Below are positions 11,974 through 20,371 of a DNA stretch of 40,163 nucleotides, piece after piece. The notes below the pieces were generated by a model. That model was not told where the DNA came from and did not search any database. It saw nothing but the letters and a program-made list of their open reading frames with translations. The translations under genes and the position numbers were made by a program. Numbering within the stretch: position 1 is the first letter of the stretch; every line of letters begins with the position of its first letter. Source of the DNA: Acidimicrobiaceae bacterium (GTDB lineage Bacteria > Actinomycetota > Acidimicrobiia > Acidimicrobiales > UBA8592). Where the stretch lies: contig PAQG01000002.1 of assembly GCA_002709645.1 (NCBI GenBank), forward strand, positions 4,866 through 45,028. The letters run 5' to 3'.

Positions 11974-12968
11974 AGCAAAGCAATTTCCTCTTTAAAAGCT
12001 CTGCGAAAATCTCTATTATTTTGCCAGCGCTGAATGAAGAGAAAAGAATTCCTCCCCTGTTGAACGCCTTGCGTTCAATATCCATTGATCCCCAAAATAT
12101 CGAACTGATCGTAGTTGATGATGGAAGCACTGACAACACAAGTTTGATCTGCCAGCGAATCATCAACGATTTCTTTCCAAAGGGGAAAGTAATAACGAAA
12201 CCCAAAAATACTGGGAAAGGAAGTGCGCTACGAACCGGAGTAGCGGCTGCGAATGCGCCAATAATCATCACCATGGATGCAGATATGGCAACCGACCTTC
12301 AGGCAATTGACGCAGTTTTACTCGCTCTAGAAACTCAGGATGTAGTTGTAGGCTCACGAAATTTACAAGGATCAACTACTCATGGGACATCAATAATCCG
12401 CCGACTAGTTACAACTGGGTTCTCATTCTTTAATCAAGCAATGACAAGACACAACGTATCGGATACACAATGCGGGTTCAAGGCATATCAAGGGCCAATA
12501 GCAAAGATACTTTTCGCAACATCAGTAATAAATGGATTCTCTCATGACGCAGAAATCCTTGACCTTGCATTTCAGAACAATCTCTCAATACAGGAAATAG
12601 CTGTCAACTGGACTGCGATACCAGAGTCAAAAGTCAGAATTATAAAAGACTCATGCGAATCTTTTTATGAATTCTGTGCGTACCGAATGAAACTTCGGAA
12701 CCCGCAACCCATTCAAGGGCTAATAGTCGCAAGTCAGTCGGATGACCCCTTCCTAACTGAGGAGATACTCCATAGCCTTCCAGATGGGAGTTTATGCATG
12801 CAACGAGATTCAGGAATAGAGATATTCTTCACAAATCTAGAAAATGGTAATGAATTGCGATTAGTCAATGAACTGCAAAAAAAATTCCCCAATTATGAAC
12901 TCCATCGAACGAGCTATTCCAAGAGGGATCTCTCTAAGATCTTGAAGAACCCACTAACTGGTTCTTAA
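11970..12968 (+). CDS. Family 2 glycosyltransferase (dolichyl/polyprenyl-phosphate glycosyltransferase-like) with C-terminal extension
   Basis: A GT-A fold transferase that probably moves a sugar from a nucleotide sugar to a lipid phosphate. The N-terminal 235 residues carry ISIILPALNEE, LIVVDDGSTDNT, NTGKGSALRTGV, the metal site MDADMATD, VGSRNLQGS, SDTQCGFKAY and GFSHDAEIL, which match the ALG5-like branch. Unlike many of these enzymes it shows no membrane helix at either end. The last 90 residues (from about QGLIVASQSDDPF) form an extra domain I do not recognise. The start is GTG, overlapping the previous stop. The acceptor is unknown. Confidence 0.85.
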   Translation: MKQSNFLFKSSAKISIILPALNEEKRIPPLLNALRSISIDPQNIELIVVDDGSTDNTSLICQRIINDFFPKGKVITKPKNTGKGSALRTGVAAANAPIIITMDADMATDLQAIDAVLLALETQDVVVGSRNLQGSTTHGTSIIRRLVTTGFSFFNQAMTRHNVSDTQCGFKAYQGPIAKILFATSVINGFSHDAEILDLAFQNNLSIQEIAVNWTAIPESKVRIIKDSCESFYEFCAYRMKLRNPQPIQGLIVASQSDDPFLTEEILHSLPDGSLCMQRDSGIEIFFTNLENGNELRLVNELQKKFPNYELHRTSYSKRDLSKILKNPLTGS

Positions 12969-13012
12969 TACTCGCTGACGGTAACATCGTCTATAAGTAA
13001 CAAATAGGGATT

Positions 13013-15286
13013 ATGTGTAAATTGGGAAACTCCACACACAGGTTTAAGGGAACTATCGGGAAGACTCTTGACGAGTCTGAGCCATGGTTTGAACTCCCTA
13101 AACACCCCGGTGAAGACGCCCCAAATATAGTGGTGGTTCTGTTAGATGACACAGGATTCGCCCAATTGGGGTGCTATGGATCGTCAATTGATACAAAAAA
13201 TATTGATGCTTTAGCAACTCATGGACTGCAGTTCACAAACTTTCATGTCACGCCGCTCTGTTCACCTACAAGAGCAGCGCTTTTAACTGGTCGATCCCAG
13301 CATGCGGTTGGGATGAGATCAGTTTCCAACTTCCGCACTGGATTCCCACACATGCTCGGGCATATAACCAATGAGGCAGCAACTATGGCTGAGATTTTCC
13401 AAGCAGAAGGCTACGCCACGTTTTGCGCTGGGAAATGGCACTTAGCCCCAATGGAAAACTGTTCAGCCGCTGGCCCGTTCGACCAATGGCCTCTTGGCAG
13501 AGGGTTTGATCGTTTCTATGGTTTTCTAGAGGGAGAAACAGATCAATTTCACCCTGACCTTGTCAGAGATAACCATTCTGTTGAACCCCCCGCGAAACCA
13601 GAAGATGGTTATCACCTAAGCGAAGATATTGTTAACAGCCTTCTGGAAATGATTGCTGATTCAAAAGGAATTCGACCAGACCGCCCGTTCTTTGCATATC
13701 TCCCATTCGGGGCTACTCATGCTCCGCACCAAGCCCCTCCCGATTACTTAGCTAAGTACAGAGGTGTTTTTGATGAAGGTTGGGATGTCGTTCGTGAACG
13801 TTGGCATAACCGCCAGTTAGAACTTGGAGTAATCCCATCAGGAACACAATTAGCTCCAAGAAACCCTGGGGTCGAAAAATGGGATGAACTGCCAGAAAAT
13901 CAGAAACGCTTAGCGGCGCGTCTCCAAGAAGCATTTGCAGCTTTCCTTGATCATACAGATGACCAAATTGGTCGCCTATTAAACGGTTTGCGTGATTCAG
14001 GCCAGCTAGATAACACAATCTTCATTCTCCTCTCAGATAACGGAGCTTCTCAAGAAGGAGGTCCTTTTGGGGTTATGCACGAAATGAAGTTTTTCAATGG
14101 GATATTAGAAACCCCAGATCAAGCCATCGAAAACATTGATGACATAGGGGGGCCACATAGCCATACCAATTACCCATGGGGGTGGGCGCAAGCAGGTAAC
14201 ACTCCGTTCAAATGGTATAAACAAAATACTCATGAAGGAGGCGTGCATGTCCCTATGATCATTCATTGGCCTAAAGGAATTGAGGAGAAAAACCAGGGTT
14301 CTTTACGAAACCAATTCGCAAATGTTTCTGATATCGCACCTACTCTTTTTGAAATACTAAACATCCAAGCACCTGAAACATATAAAGGCATTCCACAGAT
14401 TCCTATCACAGGCCATTCCTTTGCTCATCTTCTTGCAGATCCAAACGGAATTTCTCACAACACAGTCCAATACTTTGAGAACATGGGCAGCAGGGCGCTC
14501 ATAGCAGGAGAATGGAAAGCTGTTTGCCGCCACCAACAAGGCGCGGATTACGACAACGAACGATGGGAATTATACAAACTCACTGATGACTGGTCCGAAT
14601 GCAATGACCTCGCTGAGTCCGAACCAAAAAAATTGGCAGAGTTACAGAACCTATGGTGGGAAGAAGCTGAAAAGCACGGTGTTCTTCCACTTGATGACAG
14701 AGGGTTTGAATTATTTGGAGCACGATTCAGAGATTTGTCACCGCACCCAACGAGCCGAAAATATGTGTACAGGCCTCCAATGTCTCCCATACCAGGTCAA
14801 GCAAGTGCAGCAATTGGTGGAAGAAGCTTTGACTTAACAGCCACAGTCACCAGAGAAAAAAACGACGAGGGAGTACTGTTCTCAACAGGAACAGAGAACT
14901 CTGGCATTTCAATATTCATACAAAAAGAACGTTTAGTTGTAGATTACAACGCATTTGACAACCATTCGGTTGTAACGTCCACCGTTGAGGTTCCAGCCGG
15001 GGACTCAACACTTCGCGCTCAATTCCGCAGACTCAAAGAAGGCGGAGAAATCAAAATCTATATCAACGGAGAACTATCCGGTTCTGTAGAGGTTCCCCTA
15101 TTCATGAGAATGATCTCTTCCGTAGGCTCAAGCATAGGTTACGACCACGGATCAGCTGTCTCACCTCAATATAAAAGCCCTTTTCCTTTTGCAGGGAAAC
15201 TACACCAAATCGAAATCCAACTCGCAGCCAAAAGAGCACCCGATGCCGATGAAGCTCAGGCGCGAGCTGAAAACGCGAGACAATAG
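13013..15286 (+). CDS. Arylsulfatase (type I, formylglycine-dependent) with C-terminal lectin-like domain
   Basis: Hydrolyses a sulfate ester. The 757-residue protein has the AtsA-type start GKTLDESEPWF and metal ligands D45-D46 in VVLLDDTGFAQLGCYG. The activation motif is CSPTRAALLTGR with C83, which a formylglycine-generating enzyme must convert. Further landmarks are GKWHL, the FAYLPFGATHAPH segment and LLSDNGAS. From about residue 590 a beta-rich concanavalin/LamG-like domain follows. No signal peptide is evident, so it may be cytoplasmic. It opens a four-gene run in which each of the next genes has a good Shine-Dalgarno site. The natural substrate is not known from sequence; the neighbours point to catabolism of an organic sulfate. 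Confidence 0.93.
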   Translation: MCKLGNSTHRFKGTIGKTLDESEPWFELPKHPGEDAPNIVVVLLDDTGFAQLGCYGSSIDTKNIDALATHGLQFTNFHVTPLCSPTRAALLTGRSQHAVGMRSVSNFRTGFPHMLGHITNEAATMAEIFQAEGYATFCAGKWHLAPMENCSAAGPFDQWPLGRGFDRFYGFLEGETDQFHPDLVRDNHSVEPPAKPEDGYHLSEDIVNSLLEMIADSKGIRPDRPFFAYLPFGATHAPHQAPPDYLAKYRGVFDEGWDVVRERWHNRQLELGVIPSGTQLAPRNPGVEKWDELPENQKRLAARLQEAFAAFLDHTDDQIGRLLNGLRDSGQLDNTIFILLSDNGASQEGGPFGVMHEMKFFNGILETPDQAIENIDDIGGPHSHTNYPWGWAQAGNTPFKWYKQNTHEGGVHVPMIIHWPKGIEEKNQGSLRNQFANVSDIAPTLFEILNIQAPETYKGIPQIPITGHSFAHLLADPNGISHNTVQYFENMGSRALIAGEWKAVCRHQQGADYDNERWELYKLTDDWSECNDLAESEPKKLAELQNLWWEEAEKHGVLPLDDRGFELFGARFRDLSPHPTSRKYVYRPPMSPIPGQASAAIGGRSFDLTATVTREKNDEGVLFSTGTENSGISIFIQKERLVVDYNAFDNHSVVTSTVEVPAGDSTLRAQFRRLKEGGEIKIYINGELSGSVEVPLFMRMISSVGSSIGYDHGSAVSPQYKSPFPFAGKLHQIEIQLAAKRAPDADEAQARAENARQ

Positions 15287-15310
15287 ATCGCTATTTAACA
15301 GGAGGAAACA

Positions 15311-16144
15311 ATGATCGCTATCACTCTTCTCGGAACTGGTTCTCCAATACCTGACCCCAACAGAGCTGGACCAGCAACCCTAATACAAGCTGGTGAAGAA
15401 AACTACCTAGTTGACGCAGGCAGAGGCGTGCTCATGCGTCTTGCAGCCGCAGGATGCGGCGCCAACATGCTCAATGGGGTCTTGATCACACACCTTCATA
15501 GTGACCACATAACTGACTTAAATGACGTCATCACATCTGCTTGGGTCACTACGTTCACAGAACAGAAACCTCTTCAAATCGTTGGCCCACCTGGGACAAA
15601 AGAGGTGGTTGACAGGCTTTTACATTTCCTTAGCTTCGACATCAAATACCGAAGAGACCATCACGAAGATCTCAACGAACCTCCCGCAGTGAATGTTACT
15701 GAAATCGAAAGTGGAGTAGTGGAATTAAAAGGTGACATAAAAATATCTACTGAACCGACAGACCACCGACCAGTAGACCCCACTATCGCTTTTCGCTTCG
15801 ACCATGGAAATGATGCTGTTGTTGTAGCAGGAGATACCATCCCATGTGTTGGGTTGGACAAATTATGTACTGGGGCGAAAGGACTTGTTCATACCGTTAT
15901 ACGTAAGGACATTATTGAGAATATTCCTATCCAACGCCTACAAGATGTTTGCGATTACCACTCTTCGGTTGAAGAAGCCTCACAAACCGCAGAGCGCGCT
16001 GGAATAGAAACACTTGTTTTAACACATTACGTACCTGCCTTCCCTTCCGGGCAAGGAGAAGAATGGAAGGAGATAGCATCCCAGCATTTCTCCGGAAGAA
16101 TTGAATTAGGCGACGACTTACATAGAGTTGAAATAGGAGCGTAA
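15311..16144 (+). CDS. Metallo-beta-lactamase-fold hydrolase (RNase Z-like branch)
   Basis: A 277-residue MBL-fold metal hydrolase. The opening ITLLGTGSPIPDPNRAGPA and the zinc motif HLHSDHITDL (H61, H63, D65, H66) place it with the RNase Z/ElaC-like proteins. Later ligands are seen in TDHRP, AGDT and VLTHYVP. The long exosite arm used by true RNase Z on tRNA is not evident, and the catabolic setting argues for a small-molecule esterase or lactonase instead; this is inference. A strong AGGAGG site sits 5 bases before the ATG. It lies 24 bases after the sulfatase and 11 before the dehalogenase, so it is in one operon. Confidence 0.87.
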   Translation: MIAITLLGTGSPIPDPNRAGPATLIQAGEENYLVDAGRGVLMRLAAAGCGANMLNGVLITHLHSDHITDLNDVITSAWVTTFTEQKPLQIVGPPGTKEVVDRLLHFLSFDIKYRRDHHEDLNEPPAVNVTEIESGVVELKGDIKISTEPTDHRPVDPTIAFRFDHGNDAVVVAGDTIPCVGLDKLCTGAKGLVHTVIRKDIIENIPIQRLQDVCDYHSSVEEASQTAERAGIETLVLTHYVPAFPSGQGEEWKEIASQHFSGRIELGDDLHRVEIGA

Positions 16145-16155
16145 AGAGGAGAAAC

Positions 16156-17064
16156 ATGCAGACAATACGAACCCCTGACAGTAGATTCGCTAGCTTGCGA
16201 AATTACCCATTTGAACCGAACTATGTTGAAATCAATGATGCTGAAGGCGGGACTTTACGCGTCCATTACCTAGATGAAGGCCCCAAAGACAAAGATCCTA
16301 TTTTGTTGCTCCACGGAGAACCTTCCTGGAGTTACCTATACCGGCATATCATCCCCATTCTCGTAGAAGAGGGACATCGGGTTATAGTCCCGGATTTAGT
16401 CGGTTTCGGGAAGAGCGATAAACCAGTTGAACAAACTGACTATTCTTACGCCAGACATGTTGAATGGATGAGAGAACTAATCTTTGACTACTTAGACCTA
16501 AACAGAATCACCTTCTTCGGTCAAGATTGGGGTGGATTAATTGGGTTGCGACTAGTGGCACTCTCACCGGAACGTTACGCAAGGGTTGTTATCGGAAACA
16601 CTGGCCTTCCCACTGGGAAAGGAGAAGCAACGGAGGCATTTCTAAGATGGCAAAAATTTTCACAAACAACTCCAGAATTTCCAGTAGGGGACCTAATCAA
16701 CTCTGCCTGCGTGCGAGATCTCAATCCTGAAGAAATGAACGCGTATGATGCGCCTTTCCCCACCGATGACTACAAAGCGGGAGCAAGAATCTTCCCATCT
16801 CTAGTTCCCACAAGTGAAGAAGACCCTGCCAGCAAAGACAATGCTGATGCATGGGTAACACTCAGTGAATTTACCAAACCTTTCCTCCTCGCATTTAGCG
16901 ATAGCGACCCAGTAACCAAAGGCGGAGATGCCCCATTCCATGCGAAAGTACCCGGAGCTAAACAACAGAACCACGTAACAATAAAATCCGCCGGGCATTT
17001 CCTCCAAGAAGACAAAGGTCCAGAACTTGCCGCACTTATTAACGACTTTATTGCTAACACATAA
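16156..17064 (+). CDS. Haloalkane dehalogenase-like alpha/beta hydrolase (HLD-I type)
   Basis: Predicted to displace halide from a haloalkane, giving an alcohol. It has 302 residues. The family layout is clear: HGEPSWSYLYRH with a halide-contacting position E54, VIVPDLVGFGKSDKP, nucleophile D124 in GQDWGG with the adjacent halide-binding tryptophan W125, an acid in FSDSDPVT, and the catalytic base H281 in AGHFLQED. Having Asp rather than Ser as nucleophile with W next to it separates it from ordinary esterases, though epoxide hydrolases share Asp. The ribosome site is GAGGAG. It is third in the sulfatase operon, so its real substrate may be linked to the same compound class. Confidence 0.85.
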   Translation: MQTIRTPDSRFASLRNYPFEPNYVEINDAEGGTLRVHYLDEGPKDKDPILLLHGEPSWSYLYRHIIPILVEEGHRVIVPDLVGFGKSDKPVEQTDYSYARHVEWMRELIFDYLDLNRITFFGQDWGGLIGLRLVALSPERYARVVIGNTGLPTGKGEATEAFLRWQKFSQTTPEFPVGDLINSACVRDLNPEEMNAYDAPFPTDDYKAGARIFPSLVPTSEEDPASKDNADAWVTLSEFTKPFLLAFSDSDPVTKGGDAPFHAKVPGAKQQNHVTIKSAGHFLQEDKGPELAALINDFIANT

Positions 17065-17084
17065 CACCTGAAAGAAGAACAACT

Positions 17085-17903
17085 ATGGCATCACCAAAAT
17101 ACGGTTCCGTTGACTACGATTACGCCCTGCAACTCGCTAGTACCCCTGCAAATGAAGATGGACCCATCTGGATGGTTAATCTCATGAAATACCATGACGT
17201 AGCCCAGTATGAAGATGAAAACACGACAGAAATCACAGGTCGAGAAGCTGACGATCGCTACACACCCCTAGGACCCCTTGAAGCCGTAGGAGCGGAAATC
17301 GTTTACCTTGGCGAAGTCGAAAACAAACTTCTTGGTGATCATCGAGATTGGGACCGAATAGCAGTCGTGAAATATCCGACAAGGAAATCATTTATCGATA
17401 TGCAAGAAAGAAAAGACTTCCAAGAAAAACACGTACACAAGGAAGCAGGGATGAAAGAAACAATAGTTATGGGCTGCTTACCCATAAATTCCCCGAACGC
17501 ACAAACATCCCTTCCTGATTGGGAGAAAGTGGAGCATCCGCCAAGCAGCGAAGACGGTCCGATAATCGCTCTGCATGTCGTGAAATTTAATATCCAAACT
17601 GAGTTAGGTGAAACCCCAGAAAAAATGGCTAAATATACTTTGAAAGCATCTACTATCGGCATAGAGCAAGGTGTTCGCGTCTCTGGCTGGTTTGGGGTGG
17701 AAGGCACAATTGTTGGTGACGGGAGAGAATGGGATCAAGTCCGATTTAATGCTTTCCCAAGTAAAGCAGCTTTCATGGCGGTAGTTCAGGACCCGGAAAG
17801 ACTAAAAGCGCAGCAAGCGCACAGAGAACCAGCAATCGCAGATACGTATGCGTTAATAGTTCGAACAAAATTCAATCAGATTAAAGATTCAATAGAGCAA
17901 TAA
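17085..17903 (+). CDS. Tandem DUF1330-like (dimeric alpha/beta barrel) protein
   Basis: 272 residues made of two related halves. Both carry the pattern of a hydrophobic strand (IWMVNLMKYHD; IIALHVVKFN), a long charged helix, then the signature W-D-x-[IV]-...-[YF]-P-[ST]-[RK]-x-[AS]-F-x-x-[MV] (WDRIAVVKYPTRKSFIDM; WDQVRFNAFPSKAAFMAV) followed by a H-x-E/R-x-A motif. This matches DUF1330/ferredoxin-like folds, here duplicated inside one chain instead of forming a homodimer. No catalytic residues can be named. It ends the sulfatase operon, 20 bases after the dehalogenase, and may bind or process an intermediate. Confidence 0.75.
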   Translation: MASPKYGSVDYDYALQLASTPANEDGPIWMVNLMKYHDVAQYEDENTTEITGREADDRYTPLGPLEAVGAEIVYLGEVENKLLGDHRDWDRIAVVKYPTRKSFIDMQERKDFQEKHVHKEAGMKETIVMGCLPINSPNAQTSLPDWEKVEHPPSSEDGPIIALHVVKFNIQTELGETPEKMAKYTLKASTIGIEQGVRVSGWFGVEGTIVGDGREWDQVRFNAFPSKAAFMAVVQDPERLKAQQAHREPAIADTYALIVRTKFNQIKDSIEQ

Positions 17904-17940
17904 GAACTGAATGCTGAAGTTCTCATTTAAAATTCAGTTC
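17904..17940 (+). terminator. Possible transcription terminator hairpin between convergent genes
   Basis: A perfect 9-base inverted repeat, GAACTGAAT at 17904-17912 and ATTCAGTTC at 17932-17940, with a 19-base AT-rich loop, immediately after the last gene of the sulfatase operon. There is no clean T run after it, so it is only a moderate candidate. The rest of the 114-base gap before ilvD shows nothing I can name. Confidence 0.4.
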
Positions 17941-18017
17941 ACCGTTCAAATTTTCGGAGCACGCAAACAATCATGGACAGCATAAACCAATAGAGTTCAG
18001 AGAACTGCAGAGTTTAC

Positions 18018-19745
18018 TCAGCCATCTGTGACGCAACCGTGGGATGCGTCTTCAACGAGGCGGATGTACTTCCACAAAGTACCCGATGTTGCCTTAAACG
18101 GTGGCGCCTCCCATTGTTCTGCACGGGCAGCGAGTTCGCTGTCGGCGACCGCCACGTTCATCTCATGGCTTTCATCGTCGATCGTGATGATATCCCCATC
18201 ACGCACCAGAGCGATCGGACCGCCTTCTTGGGCTTCGGGAACAACGTGCCCAACGATAAAACCGTGGCTTCCACCAGAGAAACGACCGTCGGTGATCAAA
18301 GCGACATCATCAATGAAGCCAGCGCCAGCAAGCGCGCTAGTGGGCGTTAGCATCTCGGGCATTCCCGGCCCACCCTTAGGACCTTCATAGCGGATCACAA
18401 TCACATCACCTGACTGGATTCGGCCTTCTTCAAGTCCAGCAATCATGTCTTCTTCAGAGTCAAACACGCGCGCTGGCCCCGTGAAGAGCAGACCCTGTTT
18501 ACCGGTGATCTTACCCACCGAGCCGCCAGGAGCGAGGTTACCGCGCAGGATCGAGATATGACCCCTTGACTTCACTGCCGTATCAAGCGAGGAAACAACG
18601 TCTTGACCCTTGAGTAGATGTGGTATTTCGGACAAATTCTCGCCCAATGTTTTCCCTGTCACCGTCATCTGATCGCCGTCAAGCATGCCCTCGTCAAGCA
18701 GGTACCGCATCACACCAGGAACGCCGCCAACGTCATGGAGGTCTTCCATCACGTACTGTCCTGATGGTTTCAGATCGGCAAGCAGTGGCACTCGTGCACT
18801 CGTTGCGAGCCAGTCGTCAAGGTTCAGTTCAAGCTCAAACGCACGGGCCATCGCAATCATGTGCAACACAGCGTTAGTTGATCCACCGAGTGCCATGGTC
18901 ACGACCATTGCATTCTCGAGCGACTCGCGGGTGACAATCCGGCGCGGCGTCAATCCCTCCGACAGAAGTATTCCCATCATCGCGCCAGCAGTAACACACT
19001 CTTCGACCTTGGCAGGGTCCTCAGCAGGAGTGCATGACGAGTACGGCAGGCTCAAACCCATTGCTTCAATGGCGGTGGCCATCGTGTTTGCGGTGTACAT
19101 CCCGCCGCACGCACCAGCCCCAGGAATGGCGCACGACACAATCGTCTGGCGTTCTTCTTCAGTAATTGTCCCAGCCAGGAATTGCCCGTAACTCTGGAAT
19201 GCCGACACAACGTCAAGTTTCTCTTCGACACCCCCAATAGTGCCACAGCCTGCTCGAATCGTACCGCCGTAGACCATAATCGCCGGCCGGTTAAGGCGAC
19301 CCATCGCGATGACGCAGCCCGGCATGTTCTTGTCGCAACCGGGTAAAGCAACAAGGCCGTCGTACCACTGGGCTGCCATAACCGTTTCGATTGAATCAGC
19401 GATCAGATCGCGGCTCTGTAGCGAATACGACATACCATCTGTTCCCATGGAGATGCCATCGGAGACACCAATCGTGTTGAATCGCATACCGACGAGACCC
19501 GAGTCAACAACCCCGCGTTTCACGTGGAGACCAAGGTCGTCAAGGTGCATATTGCATGGGTTGCCCTCATACCAGCATGCTGCGATACCTATCTGAGGCT
19601 GGTCCAGATCTGATTGGCTCAGGCCGGTAGCCAAGAGCATCGCTTGAGAGGCACCTTGGCTCTTAGGCTGAGTGATCCGTGACGAGTGGATGTTCATTTG
19701 GACTGGTTGTTCGTTCATCATGCCACCGTGTTTGGTTCGTTCCAT
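18018..19745 (-). CDS. ilvD: Dihydroxy-acid dehydratase
   Basis: Dehydrates 2,3-dihydroxy-isovalerate and its methyl homologue in valine, leucine and isoleucine synthesis. It has 575 residues. The three Fe-S cysteine motifs are present: [17 protein letters not shown] and [14 protein letters not shown], with GGSTNAVLH and the C-terminal [12 protein letters not shown] motif. Three cysteine ligands in this arrangement fit the [2Fe-2S] class. The ATG at 19745 is used, but a later ATG pair at residues 9-10 is possible. It is on the minus strand, apart from ilvBNC. Its base composition is clearly more GC-rich than the flanks (one sampled 60-base line was about 62 percent against about 42 percent in ilvB), which suggests a separate history. 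Confidence 0.97.
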   Translation of the reverse strand: MERTKHGGMMNEQPVQMNIHSSRITQPKSQGASQAMLLATGLSQSDLDQPQIGIAACWYEGNPCNMHLDDLGLHVKRGVVDSGLVGMRFNTIGVSDGISMGTDGMSYSLQSRDLIADSIETVMAAQWYDGLVALPGCDKNMPGCVIAMGRLNRPAIMVYGGTIRAGCGTIGGVEEKLDVVSAFQSYGQFLAGTITEEERQTIVSCAIPGAGACGGMYTANTMATAIEAMGLSLPYSSCTPAEDPAKVEECVTAGAMMGILLSEGLTPRRIVTRESLENAMVVTMALGGSTNAVLHMIAMARAFELELNLDDWLATSARVPLLADLKPSGQYVMEDLHDVGGVPGVMRYLLDEGMLDGDQMTVTGKTLGENLSEIPHLLKGQDVVSSLDTAVKSRGHISILRGNLAPGGSVGKITGKQGLLFTGPARVFDSEEDMIAGLEEGRIQSGDVIVIRYEGPKGGPGMPEMLTPTSALAGAGFIDDVALITDGRFSGGSHGFIVGHVVPEAQEGGPIALVRDGDIITIDDESHEMNVAVADSELAARAEQWEAPPFKATSGTLWKYIRLVEDASHGCVTDG

Positions 19746-19840
19746 TATTGATACGGCAGGTTAGCAGAGTTTCACCAGTTTGAAGTTGTGAAACTCCGAA
19801 AAGGTAATGACAACTACTACACGTGAGAAATGGCTAATGG

Positions 19841-20371
19841 TTAGTTGAAACCCCAAAAACTATTTGCCTGACCATATTTCTTGGCTTCGTCGGTCATCCA
19901 TTCAAATTTCCCCTGTCTAACCACAGAAGAGGATATCGGGCTGATTTCTTCTGAAACTTTTAAAAGGATCTCTTCAGGGACTGAAATGTTATTTCTCGGG
20001 GCAACTGCCAACCTAGGTAACCGCCCTAAACAATCCCTCATATGTGCTTCATCTTTGTAGAAGGCTAAGTCCTGCAATTGTGCCCATTTATCTGCCCCGA
20101 GAACTACCACATCATACCCTTCGGCAATATCGGCAATTAACTGCTTCGAAGTTCTAACCACATGAGCGCCTGAGATTCCTGAAACTGATCCTTGCAGTAT
20201 GTTTAACCTGTCATCAATTGAAGGGGCCTTAACATTTTCTTTTCCTAAAGCCACCTCCGAAATAGCAAGGTCAATTCGACTCAGAGAAAGATGCTCGATA
20301 GCGCTCCGGACGATCTCCAGATGCCCGATAGTTGGCGGGTTAAATGACCCTGGATAGATTGCTGTGGTCAT
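19841..20371 (-). CDS. Cytidylyltransferase-fold nucleotidyltransferase (NadD/CoaD-like)
   Basis: 176 residues with the HxGH-type nucleotide site in IYPGSFNPPTIGHLEIV (here T-I-G-H) and the C-terminal ISSSVVRQG motif, equivalent to ISSTxIR. The middle segment YDVVVLGADKWAQLQDL resembles nicotinate-nucleotide adenylyltransferases (GADxxxxL..W) more than CoaD, which would carry a conserved VRGLR segment that is absent. It probably adenylylates a mononucleotide, but the substrate is unsettled. It is translationally coupled to the upstream MFS gene by a 4-base overlap, which suggests a transporter-enzyme pair, for example for salvage of a vitamin precursor; this is inference. Confidence 0.72.
   Translation of the reverse strand: MTTAIYPGSFNPPTIGHLEIVRSAIEHLSLSRIDLAISEVALGKENVKAPSIDDRLNILQGSVSGISGAHVVRTSKQLIADIAEGYDVVVLGADKWAQLQDLAFYKDEAHMRDCLGRLPRLAVAPRNNISVPEEILLKVSEEISPISSSVVRQGKFEWMTDEAKKYGQANSFWGFN

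Noticed and set aside
18028-19596. Several long plus-strand open frames (up to 168 codons) across ilvD
   Set aside because: They are antisense shadows made possible by the high GC of ilvD; no family signal or ribosome sites, and ilvD itself is unmistakable.
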